A stretch of DNA of 64,000 bases from CAWJKP01 sp963843465. Its GTDB lineage: Bacteria; Planctomycetota; Planctomycetia; Pirellulales; Thermoguttaceae. The notes under the pieces were generated by a model. That model worked only from the letters and a program-made list of their open reading frames with translations. It searched no databases and was not told where the DNA came from. Positions within the stretch are counted from its first letter, which is position 1. Each line of letters starts with the position of its first letter. Below, piece after piece: positions 45,862 through 55,295 of the stretch. The stretch spans positions 496,001 to 560,000 of the forward strand of contig CAWJKP010000009.1 of assembly GCA_963843465.1 (NCBI GenBank), given 5' to 3'. The translations under genes and the position numbers were made by a program.

Positions 45862-47001
45862 TCAAAGCACGCAGTTGCATCGCCCAATGCACTTCTGCAA
45901 ATCCAGCGACGCGAACATCGCCTCATCTTCCAGGCACAGGCCGATCTCCAGATCGGGCCGCTGCCGCCGAATACACTCGACCAGGCATCGGTAGACCTCT
46001 TCGCGGGTGGAGCGACTGAAGCGAAACCGTCCGTCGTCCGACTTGGCCGGCCCGCGGTCCAGCAATGTTGAAATCGCGTTCCGCTTGCCGAGCTTCAGTT
46101 CCATGAGTCGCAGGGCTTGTGGATAGGAGCAGACGGAACCGAGCGTGAGCCGCGACAAGGGAACAGATTCGAGCAACATCGCCATGAACCGGGCGTAGGT
46201 CTCCTGCCAATCGGCCACCGGGATAATCGGCATGACCACTGCCCGAACCGGGTAACCGGCCTGGGCGCATCGCCGCATGGCTTCCAGCCGGGCCATGACA
46301 TCCGGCGTGTTTCTCTCGAAACTCTCCACTACTTCCGGGGCATTAACGGTCCAAGAGAGGATCGTTCGGCCAGCATGACCAAGGTCCAGCAGATTCTCCA
46401 CATCGGCGCTCTTCGTCAGTACGACCATTTGGGCATACGGATGGCGGGCGAAGAAGGGAATCATCGCTCGTGCGTAGCCGCTGAGCGGCTCCAACGCGAG
46501 CCCGTCCTGGAGCTTGCCCAGATAGAAGGCTGTCGGACGCCCAAGCTCGTTTGCGGTTCGGTCTACTTCGCGGAGGATTTCCTCCAGGTTGAGGAATATC
46601 TTCACGGTCGGCGAGAACCAGACACCAGGCGTGCCGGCCAGGTAGCAGTAGTGGCAGCCGTAGGGGCAGAAGCCATAGGGCGAGAAATGCCAGTAGTTCG
46701 GGCAGGCGTTGCCGCCTTCTTCGCTAAAGCGCACCGCACTGCGGTGCTCACCGAGAACGAGCGTCTGTTTGCCGCGCTCATGCAATCCCAACAGGCTGCT
46801 TTCGCCCAGATCGACTCGATTATGCGGGGTGCCAAACGCCTCGACCACTTCCGCGTTGCGGTAAGCCGAACAAATTCCATCGGCCAATCGCCGACGACCC
46901 TCTGTGCGGTTGCTTCCGCTGGCCAGCACGATCCTGGAGGGCCGAAACAGCGGCGCTGGCCGCGGCGCATAGTTTTCCGGGGACTTTTCGACCACGAACA
47001 T
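45862..47001 (-). CDS. Spore photoproduct lyase-like radical SAM protein (first gene of the operon)
   Basis: A 379-aa product that starts MFVVEKSPENYAP, with GGGAGG upstream. An ATG at 47445 would run through the promoter and is rejected. The motif is CPYGCHYCYLAGT (Cys112, 116, 119). ILSWTVNAPEVVESFERNTP is characteristic of true SPL. At the position where B. subtilis SPL has its catalytic H-donor cysteine (about 50 residues after the motif) I see only RPTAFYLGKLQDGLALEP, with no cysteine. The C-terminus ends CIGRCNCVL. If the alignment holds, the chemistry differs from spore photoproduct repair. Planctomycetes do not form endospores, which also suggests another lesion or base. Confidence 0.9.
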   Translation of the reverse strand: MFVVEKSPENYAPRPAPLFRPSRIVLASGSNRTEGRRRLADGICSAYRNAEVVEAFGTPHNRVDLGESSLLGLHERGKQTLVLGEHRSAVRFSEEGGNACPNYWHFSPYGFCPYGCHYCYLAGTPGVWFSPTVKIFLNLEEILREVDRTANELGRPTAFYLGKLQDGLALEPLSGYARAMIPFFARHPYAQMVVLTKSADVENLLDLGHAGRTILSWTVNAPEVVESFERNTPDVMARLEAMRRCAQAGYPVRAVVMPIIPVADWQETYARFMAMLLESVPLSRLTLGSVCSYPQALRLMELKLGKRNAISTLLDRGPAKSDDGRFRFSRSTREEVYRCLVECIRRQRPDLEIGLCLEDEAMFASLDLQKCIGRCNCVL

Positions 47002-47058
47002 GAGGCCATCCCTCCCGGTTCGACGTACCGCGTATAGCGGGAATGTGGACGGACGTAT

Positions 47059-47087
47059 ACTATAACGGTCTGTGCCCGCTCTTTCAA
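47059..47087 (-). promoter_or_regulatory. Near-consensus promoter of the radical SAM operon
   Basis: On the minus strand TTGAAA (47082-47087) and TATAGT (47059-47064) with a 17-bp spacer, predicting a leader of about 50 nt to the ATG at 47001. No operator-like inverted repeat is obvious around it. Confidence 0.75.
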
Positions 47088-47798
47088 GTCGGCTTCTTGG
47101 CCACCCGTGTTTGCGGGAACATTCGACGATCAACCGCTCCTGCCATCGCCGCCGCCACTGGCTACCGTCCGCCCAGCGCGAGGCTGGTGAGGAATAACAG
47201 CGACCTGGGCGGCACATCCCCAGCAGCCCAACATGCGGGTGGACGGACGGACGGCTCCTTATCAGAAAAACCGGAGCGCCGCCTGTTGACAACGGCCGCT
47301 CCCCCACCTGAAAATGGGGCGCGACCGCGGGAGGGCGGCTCCGCCTACGGTGTAATACCATAGAGGTAGGGTTAGAGAGACGTGAGCCGAGCCGGCAACA
47401 GAGACCGGCCCATCGTGGGCTGGGCATCCTGATAACCAATTTCAAGGTTGCCAGCTATGTTGTCGGTCGGTCAGCAATTGCCGCCGGCCTAAAGGTTTGT
47501 TCGATCCTGTTGAGAGGTTCCAGTGACCAGATAAGAGGTACAGCCCCACGCGGGCGATGAAAACAATTTGAACGACGCGCAAGGCGTCAAGAACTGCTTC
47601 TTGCAAAACCGCCAACCTGAGCCGTAAGGCTCTTGCATGTCCGAACGCAGTCTTGGACCCGCGCTCCCGTCGAGGGAGCGTCGGGCCAGGCTGTTTCGGA
47701 CGCCCCTTGGCGGGGGCTGCAAGAGCGGTCTCGGTCTCGACGCTCCTTTCTTTTTCGGCGCGAGAATCGGGACAGTCGGACATGGGAGCTTCCCCATC
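47088..47798. other. Intergenic region between divergent operons
   Basis: No supported gene. It holds a few small hairpins, for example CGCTCCC-GTCGA-GGGAGCG at about 47660-47680. The ECF sigma gene's own promoter presumably lies here, but no motif is compelling. Confidence 0.4.
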
Positions 47799-48452
47799 GT
47801 GACAGAATCATTTGACATTAGCCGCGGCTCGGTCGGTTCCACGTCGTCCAGCTTTCTGGACCGTGTGAAGGCCCGAGATGAAGGCGCTTGGCGGCGGTTG
47901 GAGAGCGTCTATGGCCATCTGGTTCTTTATTGGTGTCGATATTATGGCGTTCGGCGAGAGGATCGTGCCGATGTCTGCCAAGACGTATTTCGAGCCGTTG
48001 CCGTCAGCATCGACGGCTTTCAGCGGGACCAGACGGGCGGCACTTTTAGGGGATGGTTGCGGACGATCACTCACAGCAAGATCGCGGACCATGTTCGGCG
48101 ACAGAACCGACAACCGGCTGCCATTGGCGGCTCCGGTGCCCACGAGCGGTTCTTGGCAATCCCGGATAGCGATGCAAGCAGCAGCCTCCCCGAAGCGAGC
48201 GACCAAGAGAAGGCGATCATCGTCAATCGGACCCTCGATCTGATCCGCCCGGAGTTTGAGGATCGCACCTGGCAAGCGTTTTGGCGAGCAACCGTCGAGG
48301 GCCAGCCGTCCGGTGTTGTGGCCGAGGCGCTGGAAATGAAAGCGGGGGCAGTCAGGCAGGCAAAATCTCGCGTCCTCCGCCGTTTGAGGGAGGAATTGCA
48401 ACAGCTTCTCGAACCCGAAGGCTGTAGCCTGGAGGCGGTTCGTAGCACTTAG
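47799..48452 (+). CDS. ECF-type RNA polymerase sigma factor
   Basis: The 217-aa protein is taken to start at GTG 47799 (TESFDISRGSVGSTSSSFLDR), with GGAG upstream. Region 2 is LVLYWCRYYGVRREDRADVCQDVF and SIDGFQRDQTGGTFRGWLRTI; region 4 ends the protein (VAEALEMKAGAVRQAKSRVLRRLREEL). A variable linker of ~50 residues separates them. No anti-sigma gene follows directly, but the kinase at 49706 begins with an HxxxCxxC motif. The two genes are probably one signalling unit with the cell-envelope genes downstream. Confidence 0.92.
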   Translation: MTESFDISRGSVGSTSSSFLDRVKARDEGAWRRLESVYGHLVLYWCRYYGVRREDRADVCQDVFRAVAVSIDGFQRDQTGGTFRGWLRTITHSKIADHVRRQNRQPAAIGGSGAHERFLAIPDSDASSSLPEASDQEKAIIVNRTLDLIRPEFEDRTWQAFWRATVEGQPSGVVAEALEMKAGAVRQAKSRVLRRLREELQQLLEPEGCSLEAVRST

Positions 48453-48472
48453 AACTTGTACGACAAGGAGTT

Positions 48473-48532
48473 ATGACAACAGGCTTGTTCGACCGCCGTT
48501 CAACGGCGAGGAGGGTCACAAAAGTCGTGTGA
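48473..48532 (+). CDS. Very short ORF with a strong ribosome binding site
   Basis: ATG at 48473, two bases after AAGGAG plus a short spacer, then 19 codons (MTTGLFDRRSTARRVTKVV) and TGA. It lies 20 bp after the sigma factor stop. It could be a leader peptide or chance; the product is basic. Its 3' end overlaps the inverted repeat at 48515-48533. Confidence 0.3.
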   Translation: MTTGLFDRRSTARRVTKVV

Positions 48533-48533
48533 C
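48515..48533. promoter_or_regulatory. Candidate operator: inverted repeat
   Basis: GTCACA-N7-TGTGAC, perfect six-base arms. Spacing resembles binding sites of dimeric regulators, between the sigma gene and the next gene. No regulator is assigned. Confidence 0.35.
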
Positions 48534-48681
48534 ACCTCAAACGTTATTTATCAGTAGGGGAGCGAAGATCGTGGCGAGTCGCCCGACTTGCCTCCTTACT
48601 GCCGCACCAGCACATCACACCTGGGCGGGAGGCGCGGGCACGTGTGAGGTTTCGGTTCTAACCCAAGCGATGGAGGCGAAC

Positions 48682-49590
48682 ATGAAGTGCATGACTTTGA
48701 CGGTTCTGTGCTGCCTTGTGATCGGGCGCTATGCCGGAGCGTTGGAGAAGCCGCCCGAGGACCCGTTGAGGCAGCGATCTTGGTTGCGCCGCGGTCTCGT
48801 GAATGACATGACCGAGATCAACAACTGGATGCCGAGTACGTTTGCGGACCAGGCATTTCAGCGTGCCGACGCCATCGCAATCCCTTCCGAGCCCATCACC
48901 CTCTCTTACAAGCGCGTAATCTGGCCCTTCCACATCAACGACGACGACGTGAAGCTGCTTGCCGACTTTTACTACCACACCCGCGCACAGGCGGAGGAGA
49001 ACCTGCAACAGTTCCAGCGGCAACGCGCGGCAGCGGGGCAACTTCCGGCAGCGGGGCAGCCTCCGACAGAGAAGCAACTTCCGGCAGAGGGGCAACTCCC
49101 GGCAGCGAACGCGCCGCAGGTTGGCCCGCAGGAGGCGGAGTTGAAAGCGGCTCATGCGGACGGCGACGCGATCCTTGATCTGGGCGAAAAGCTGGCGAAA
49201 CGGAGCGGCGCTGTCAAGAGCCTGACGGCGTTGATCTATGCCTCATTGCCCAGCTTCTTCCTCCATCAAAGGCAGATGACTCCATTATCGTACTTCCATT
49301 TCGACCCGGATCTGGGTAGGTGGAGCTACGTCGGTCCAGTCTACGAGGCATACGCCCGCCGTTACGCTGACCGTTACCCGAGCCGTCACACCGCCTCTCC
49401 AGACCAGAACGCCACGGCCGCTGCCCCGCCGGTGCAGCTTCCTACGTGGTTCCCTAGACAGCCCGATTGCATAGAGTGGAACCGCATGAATGCACTTCGG
49501 ACAATGCAAGCACCGCGCGGCATGAACACAGCCCCAAATGGAGTCGGGCCTGGATACGGAAACACCGGAAGCAGTGGTTGGGGTCGGTGA
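48682..49590 (+). CDS. Secreted protein of unknown function
   Basis: A 302-aa product starting MKCMTLTVLCCLVIGRYAG, with GGAGG five bases upstream and a signal peptide cleaved near GALE. After about residue 115 a Gln/Pro-rich low-complexity stretch (AAGQLPAAGQ units, 49030-49110) interrupts the folded part. Later text includes FHFDPDLGRWSYVGPVYEAY. The C-terminus is Gly/Asn-rich. The gene lies between the sigma factor and kinase genes, so it may be a periplasmic target or sensor of that pair. No family is recognised. Confidence 0.75.
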   Translation: MKCMTLTVLCCLVIGRYAGALEKPPEDPLRQRSWLRRGLVNDMTEINNWMPSTFADQAFQRADAIAIPSEPITLSYKRVIWPFHINDDDVKLLADFYYHTRAQAEENLQQFQRQRAAAGQLPAAGQPPTEKQLPAEGQLPAANAPQVGPQEAELKAAHADGDAILDLGEKLAKRSGAVKSLTALIYASLPSFFLHQRQMTPLSYFHFDPDLGRWSYVGPVYEAYARRYADRYPSRHTASPDQNATAAAPPVQLPTWFPRQPDCIEWNRMNALRTMQAPRGMNTAPNGVGPGYGNTGSSGWGR

Positions 49591-49705
49591 AGTCGGCCGC
49601 CAGCAATCGAGTTGCCTCGGGGATGGGAAACCCCGGGGCGACCGCGCGTGATCCTGGCGGCGGCTCCGCGGGGAGCGAAGTTGCCGCAACTCGGGGTAGT
49701 GTGCA

Positions 49706-52660
49706 ATGGACACAACGATTTGCCCGAACCCGGACGTGCTCGCCGATTATGTACTCGGCCGGGTCTCGGAATCTGACCTGGCCGGCATCGCCTCTCATGT
49801 CGAGGCGTGCCCCGCTTGCCAGTCGCAATTAGAGGCTCTGGATGGCCTGAGCGACACGGTTATCATGTGTCTTCGCCGCGCCGCTGCCGGCGAAGCCGAC
49901 CGCGATGACTCTCTGCTGAATGAAGTTCTCTCCAGGATCGAGTCGATCTCGTCCGAGTCCGGCCCGGATTCGCGCGATCACGCCCACGCAGCACTCCTTC
50001 CCCAGCAGATTGGGCAGTACCGGCTCGTCGAGAAGTTGGGCCACGGTGGTATGGGGGACGTGTACAAGGCTTTCCACACCAAGCTGAAGCGGACGGTTGC
50101 CGTCAAACTACTGCCGGCTTACAGGCAGAGATCGCCAGAAGCGATCATTCGTTTCCATCGGGAAATGGAAGCCGTGGGCCGGGTCGATCACCCGAACATC
50201 GTCCGCGCCCATGACGCGGGTGAGGCCGACGGCCAGTTCTTTCTTGTGATGGAGTTCGTCGAGGGAGTCGCGTTGTCATCGCTGGTCCGCTGCGTTGGAC
50301 CACTGGCGGTTGCCGACGCCTGTGACATCATTCGGCAAGCTGCGGTTGGGTTGCAGCACGCCCATGAACATGGTCTTGTCCATCGAGATGTCAAGCCATC
50401 GAACCTCATGCTGACGACCACGGGCGTTGTTAAGGTGCTGGATCTGGGATTGGCCCGGCTCCAGGTCGAGGAGTGTGGCGATGGCGACGCTACGGCAAGT
50501 GGTCAAATCATGGGGACCGCTGACTACATGGCCCCGGAACAGGGCTCGAACCCACGAGATGCCGATGCCAGGGCCGACGTGTACGCCCTCGGTTGTACTC
50601 TCTATTTCTTGCTGGCGGGACGACCGCCGTTTGGCGACCAACGGCATAGCACCTTTCTGGGAAAAGTCATGGCGCACGCCAACGAAGGTGTTGTGCCTAT
50701 CGACAAGATTCGGACCGACGTGGCGAGCCCATTAGCGGCCATCCTCGCCAAGCTATTGGCCAAGAGCCCCGCCAACCGTTTTTCCACGGCGGTGGAAGTC
50801 GCTGAATCATTGACGCCGTTCTGCGCTGGGAGCGATCTTGTTGGGCTTCTGACAAACCGACTAGCGGCCGGTCCGATCAAGCGAACAGCACCGGGCGTCA
50901 CTGATTCCTGCCTCCCCGACAGCCGGCTGAAATCGCCCGCACCATCGGCCGCCGCTGTTGCGGCAGCAACTCACAAAGCCTGGCAGATTGGTCTCAGGCT
51001 TGGAAGTTGGAGAGTTTTTTCTTTCTCGTCGGAAGTGTCAACTCGCACACTTTGGCAGATTGGAGTTGGGCTAGTGCTGCTAGCAACCGCGGGCTTGTGG
51101 TATGGCATCGGTTTTCTTGCCCCAAGACAAGGGGTATCCATCGCAAGATATTCGCCCGGCCAGGATCTAACGGACAAGAAGGCGGCCCAGAGACCCCGCG
51201 CCCAAGACGGTGCCCAACATCAAGAACAGCCGAAACCGTCCGCCAAGCCGCAAGACGAGCTGGGTGGGGCCAGCGACTACATCGTGCTCCACCCCATGAA
51301 ACCAACGGTGGTCGGGGTCGCCCCCTATCAGCGAGTCGGCTTTCCGAACGCGCCACAAATGGTGTTTGACCGTGAGAGCCCGCGGTTCCTCGTCCCCGAG
51401 AAAATGGCTGCGGCCGGGACGCTCAATATCACACGACTGTTCCTCTGCCGCGACGATTGTGTGCCTATGGCGGGAGTTCCAAACACGGTCGAGCCTCGTA
51501 AAGTGAATCTCTGGGTGCCGGTCCGCGGAGGCCCCTATGCGCAAGCCGTCCCGCAGGCCGGCGGGAAAACAAAAACCTCCACACAGCTTCAACCGACGCG
51601 CTCGTTGCCTGATGGAGTCTACTGCCTCCACGCCGGGACTCTTGCGGGCTCGCAACCACCTCCAGAGTTTTGCTGCCCGTTCATCGTGCGCGGTTACGGA
51701 ATCCCCAAGATTGAAACGGCGACCGCGGAAGCCGGAGCAACGGATGTCAAACTCACCCTTGTTGTTCGCAATTCGGGACTTGGTGAATTTAACGATGGAT
51801 TCATCGTGGCAACCATCCAGAAGCAGGCGGGTTCCCGCTTCGAGTTCCAAGGAAGGCGGCACCTGAAGATCGAGCCGATCCCGGCCAAGGGCCAACAGAC
51901 AATCACGTCGCTCTGGGAAACGGACGGCTGGAAGCCCGGACGTTACCATTTTCATGGCGCTATTAACTACGAGGAGTTGTGGGACGCCAACAGGCTGGCC
52001 ACGTTCGACACGGATGACTTCGTCATCGGCGGGGGGCCTCAACTGGGAGAATTTCGCGGCGAGATTCTTGACCAACGAACGCAGAAGGGGATCGCGGGGG
52101 CAACGGTCCTCGTCTCTCCGGGCAACTTCTCGGCAAAGGCGGACGCCAGCGGCCATTACCGCCTCGCGCTTCCCGCGGGAGAGTACCTCCTGGTGACCAT
52201 GAAGGCCGACGGATTTCTCCCTCAACAGCACGCCGACCGCTTCGTGATCGAAGGGGGAAGAGGCATGAACATTAGTGGGCAGTTACAGGCCCCGCCAGCC
52301 ACGATGGGGCGGACGATACGACTTCGTGATCGGGATACGTTCCACTTTCTGGCGCAGAAAATGTATGCAGGCGCACAACTTGGAGGTGATTTCTATTTGT
52401 CATTTTCGGGCGACGTTCCCAGGTTTTGGGCCAACGGTGTAGCGCAGAGCGGTCTTGTGGACCTCGGCGACATCGGCAGCGGGCCCTTGAAGCAGGTGGT
52501 CCCACCCGCTGCCGGATACGAGCGCTGGGGCGTCGCAGCGTTGGAAGGCCACACTTACGTTGCGCTGGCCGAAAAGGGCGAAGAGGGGCACTACGTTATT
52601 TTCCGCGTCACCAAAATCGCTGCCGACAAGTCTGTTGAAATCGAGTATGAGTATCGTTGA
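49706..52660 (+). CDS. Membrane Ser/Thr protein kinase with N-terminal zinc motif
   Basis: A 984-aa product. Residues 31-38 are HVEACPAC, an HxxxCxxC anti-sigma-type zinc motif. The kinase domain runs from ~104: glycine loop LGHGGMGDV (111-119), Lys134 in VAVKLL, Glu in REMEAVGRVDHPNIV, HRDVKPSN (Asp229), DLG (Asp247) and APE, so it is catalytically complete. One transmembrane segment follows near 450-470 (GVGLVLLATAGLWYGIGFLA). The exterior part contains a CARDB-like beta domain and a carboxypeptidase-regulatory-like domain (GEILDQRTQKGIAGATVLVS). It is probably the sensor kinase partner of the ECF factor upstream. Confidence 0.92.
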   Translation: MDTTICPNPDVLADYVLGRVSESDLAGIASHVEACPACQSQLEALDGLSDTVIMCLRRAAAGEADRDDSLLNEVLSRIESISSESGPDSRDHAHAALLPQQIGQYRLVEKLGHGGMGDVYKAFHTKLKRTVAVKLLPAYRQRSPEAIIRFHREMEAVGRVDHPNIVRAHDAGEADGQFFLVMEFVEGVALSSLVRCVGPLAVADACDIIRQAAVGLQHAHEHGLVHRDVKPSNLMLTTTGVVKVLDLGLARLQVEECGDGDATASGQIMGTADYMAPEQGSNPRDADARADVYALGCTLYFLLAGRPPFGDQRHSTFLGKVMAHANEGVVPIDKIRTDVASPLAAILAKLLAKSPANRFSTAVEVAESLTPFCAGSDLVGLLTNRLAAGPIKRTAPGVTDSCLPDSRLKSPAPSAAAVAAATHKAWQIGLRLGSWRVFSFSSEVSTRTLWQIGVGLVLLATAGLWYGIGFLAPRQGVSIARYSPGQDLTDKKAAQRPRAQDGAQHQEQPKPSAKPQDELGGASDYIVLHPMKPTVVGVAPYQRVGFPNAPQMVFDRESPRFLVPEKMAAAGTLNITRLFLCRDDCVPMAGVPNTVEPRKVNLWVPVRGGPYAQAVPQAGGKTKTSTQLQPTRSLPDGVYCLHAGTLAGSQPPPEFCCPFIVRGYGIPKIETATAEAGATDVKLTLVVRNSGLGEFNDGFIVATIQKQAGSRFEFQGRRHLKIEPIPAKGQQTITSLWETDGWKPGRYHFHGAINYEELWDANRLATFDTDDFVIGGGPQLGEFRGEILDQRTQKGIAGATVLVSPGNFSAKADASGHYRLALPAGEYLLVTMKADGFLPQQHADRFVIEGGRGMNISGQLQAPPATMGRTIRLRDRDTFHFLAQKMYAGAQLGGDFYLSFSGDVPRFWANGVAQSGLVDLGDIGSGPLKQVVPPAAGYERWGVAALEGHTYVALAEKGEEGHYVIFRVTKIAADKSVEIEYEYR

Positions 52661-52736
52661 CCGTACACTCCGCTTCCAAGATTCGTCATTGCATAAATCC
52701 GGCCGTGCTTCAACCCAAGAAACAGGAGGAAACAAG

Positions 52737-54509
52737 ATGCCTGGCCGATGGACGTGGTTGTTCGTGTGGGCGACGGGGTTCGTAGTTGCCCTCCAGCCCA
52801 CCTATGCCCAAGACCAAAGCCGCGACGGTGCGGAACTGAACCAGGCTCTGGCAAACCTCTCCGCAGTCTGCCAGCAAGCCTGGCCGTTCGACAACCTGCG
52901 GCCTGCCGTGGCCCGTGCCGTGTGGCCTGGGGGAACGATCTTCAATCCGCCCCAAGTCCCCGTGGTCCACCTCTCGCCAGGATGTCCACAGTACCGCTGG
53001 CTCGTCGGGGAGATGGCGTATTGGGGCACGCTGTACGCCGCGGGTAACCAGCGCCTCAAGCTGCTTGCCGATCCGGCCTTGGCCGGGGCCGACGAGCCGA
53101 CGAAACAAAAAGCCGGCCGCATCACCAAGGATCTGGTGGATGTCAAGGCGCACTACCGCAGGGCCTGCGCCTGGGCGTGGTGTTTTACCAACCTTCGCCC
53201 GCTGGTGCGCGAGCCGGGGTTCACGCCAGACGCGATCATCAATCCGTTGCTTCCCGTGCCTGACACGACCGTCTCTCCAGCGAGTCCCGATAGCAAGGCG
53301 ATCGTCCAGGAATTGAGCTATTGGGAAGCGGAAGTCGATCATTATACAAAGGAATTGAAGGACCTCCTCGATCGACAGGCGGCAAAGGCCAAGGCCGGCA
53401 AACCTCAACCGCTGCAACCGCCACCTCCCCAAGACCATCGGCTCGCCCGGATGTTTGAAATCCGCCAGCAACTGCAAAATTCGCTTTCGGCGTGGCGGGA
53501 TGCACAAGAGAACCGTGAATCACTCGCTCGACCCTGGCGGAACGCCAAGGAGACATTGATGAGGCTGGAACACAGCGCCGCCGACCTCCAAAGCCAGATC
53601 GCAACGGCCCAATTGCTGCAAAACGGCGCGGCACCGGGCCTTCAGGCCAACCTGGCCCAGGTGACCTCCCAGATTGCCATGACTCGCCAGATGTTGGCCG
53701 GGATCGAAGTGCAAGTTGAGCAGGTCAAGCGATTCCAGTGGCGTCTCGGCCAGGACGTTGCCGGGCCTGTCGAGGAATGGATCTCCTTGTGCGACCTGTT
53801 CGGACGGGCGGGCCCCAAGTGGCACCAGAAAGCGCTGACGCTGTTGGACCAGTGCATCACGGACGAGCCTGACCTGTGGCAGCAGTACCTCGCCCGCGGC
53901 ATCGCACACCTCAATGTCGGCCCGAAGGACCAGGCCCAGGCGATCGAGGACCTGAAAATGGCCGATCGCAAGGCGAGCCAGACCGCCTTGTCTCCCAAGG
54001 CATCGGCTCTGGTTATGGCGATCGAGGCGTATGCCCTCTGCAAGGGGGGAAAAGTGCGCGAAGGGAACAAACGGTTTGCTGAGGCCGTCAAGCTGGACCC
54101 GCAATTCTCGGCACCCTACCTCATCCGCGGTTGGAGCAAACTGTTTCGAGGATCATACCCGGAGGCGAAGGCCGACTTCCAGATCGCCCTGCGGTTGAGC
54201 AGGACGAGCCCGAAGGCGGAAGTTCAAGCCCAGGAGGCAATGGCGTTTCTTCTGGCGGCCTGCCCGCGCGACAGTGTGAGGGACGGGGAAAAGGCCGTCG
54301 AACATGCCAACAAGGCCAACGATCTGTCGAAAGGGAAGGACTGGGTTTGTCTCGACACGCTGGGTGCCGCCTACGCGGAAACCGGTGATTTCGACACGGC
54401 GGCGAAGTGGGCAAGCCGAGCGCTCCAAGTCGCCCCAGCGGAAAGGCAGGAATCGCTATCCCAGCGCATCGCTCTGTACAAGGAGAAGCAACCTTACCGA
54501 CTGAGGTAG
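52737..54509 (+). CDS. Secreted coiled-coil/TPR protein
   Basis: A 590-aa product starting MPGRWTWLFVWATGFVVALQ, seven bases after AGGAGG, with signal peptide cleavage after TYA. Residues ~210-340 are predicted coiled coil (HSAADLQSQIATAQLLQNG). From ~360 to the end there are TPRs (ALTLLDQCITDEPDLWQQYL, FAEAVKLDPQFSAPYLIRGW, LGAAYAETGDFDTAAKWASR). It is 76 bp after the kinase gene, probably the same transcript. Likely periplasmic scaffold. Confidence 0.85.
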   Translation: MPGRWTWLFVWATGFVVALQPTYAQDQSRDGAELNQALANLSAVCQQAWPFDNLRPAVARAVWPGGTIFNPPQVPVVHLSPGCPQYRWLVGEMAYWGTLYAAGNQRLKLLADPALAGADEPTKQKAGRITKDLVDVKAHYRRACAWAWCFTNLRPLVREPGFTPDAIINPLLPVPDTTVSPASPDSKAIVQELSYWEAEVDHYTKELKDLLDRQAAKAKAGKPQPLQPPPPQDHRLARMFEIRQQLQNSLSAWRDAQENRESLARPWRNAKETLMRLEHSAADLQSQIATAQLLQNGAAPGLQANLAQVTSQIAMTRQMLAGIEVQVEQVKRFQWRLGQDVAGPVEEWISLCDLFGRAGPKWHQKALTLLDQCITDEPDLWQQYLARGIAHLNVGPKDQAQAIEDLKMADRKASQTALSPKASALVMAIEAYALCKGGKVREGNKRFAEAVKLDPQFSAPYLIRGWSKLFRGSYPEAKADFQIALRLSRTSPKAEVQAQEAMAFLLAACPRDSVRDGEKAVEHANKANDLSKGKDWVCLDTLGAAYAETGDFDTAAKWASRALQVAPAERQESLSQRIALYKEKQPYRLR

Positions 54510-54587
54510 GACGGCCTATCGCAACTCAGTAAGGCAACCCACCCGTCGATGTGCTCTGTGAGAATCAATCCATCAAGGAGTGAGCCA

Positions 54588-55295
54588 ATGTCCTTCCAGA
54601 CCAAGGGTCCCAACTGCCATTTGGGTATTACCATCGGTGTCCTTGTGCTCGCGTTTTCCGTGACCCTACCTGCGCAAGACAAGCCAAACCAGAATTCGGT
54701 GGTCGCCGTCTCCCACCCGGTGATTACTAGGATTACTAGCCAACGCTCGGTGTTCGACGAGGTTGAGGGAATCGTGGCGAGAAGGCACGCTACTTGGAAG
54801 AATACTGCGTCGCTTTCTCCCGAGCTTTCCTCGGCAATCTATAACAATCCAGACTACACGGTCGTTTGTCTAGTTGTAGCGGAAGCGAGAAGCTGGCCCG
54901 GCATCGCTCGGGCTGAGGAAGACGCTAAGGATGTCGAAAAGAGGATTCTCGTTGCCGCGGAGCGAGATTCCAGGGGCACCGTCAAACAGTTGCACAAATT
55001 GTTGGAAGGGCGGGCCATCGAGCAGACGACCAAGGAAGGCCATGCTCTTGGCGGCGGAGACCTTGCGGACGTGTACTATAGTCATCGCGCTACGTTCTGC
55101 CTTTTCATTGATTTCCCTCTGGCGGAGAAACTTGGTAAGGAGCGCCAATTTGTAACAAGGAACCTCGAAGGCGATGCGAATTTGAGCAAGGACTGGTACG
55201 AACCCGAGCTTTCTTGGTTAGAATACAATGCCTGGATCGCTGACGGTTGGCAAAGGCCAGTGTCCCAAAACAGTAGGGCGACGGCCAGTCGCTGA
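54588..55295 (+). CDS. Secreted protein of unknown function
   Basis: A 235-aa product with AAGGAG upstream and a signal-like N-terminus (LGITIGVLVLAFSVTLPAQD). The mature part is mixed alpha-beta with PDYTVVCLVVAEARSW, ATFCLFIDFPLAEK and WYEPELSWLEYNAWI. No family is recognised. It is co-directional with the flanking genes. Confidence 0.75.
   Translation: MSFQTKGPNCHLGITIGVLVLAFSVTLPAQDKPNQNSVVAVSHPVITRITSQRSVFDEVEGIVARRHATWKNTASLSPELSSAIYNNPDYTVVCLVVAEARSWPGIARAEEDAKDVEKRILVAAERDSRGTVKQLHKLLEGRAIEQTTKEGHALGGGDLADVYYSHRATFCLFIDFPLAEKLGKERQFVTRNLEGDANLSKDWYEPELSWLEYNAWIADGWQRPVSQNSRATASR

Noticed and set aside
41687..47001. TcmP / DUF5131 pair or ordinary photolyase cluster
   Set aside because: The methyltransferase-like protein lacks the TcmP three-Cys layout and no flavin photolyase motif is present.
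47043..47363. Open frame of 106 codons upstream of the radical SAM operon
   Set aside because: It overlaps the promoter, has low-complexity content and no ribosome binding site.
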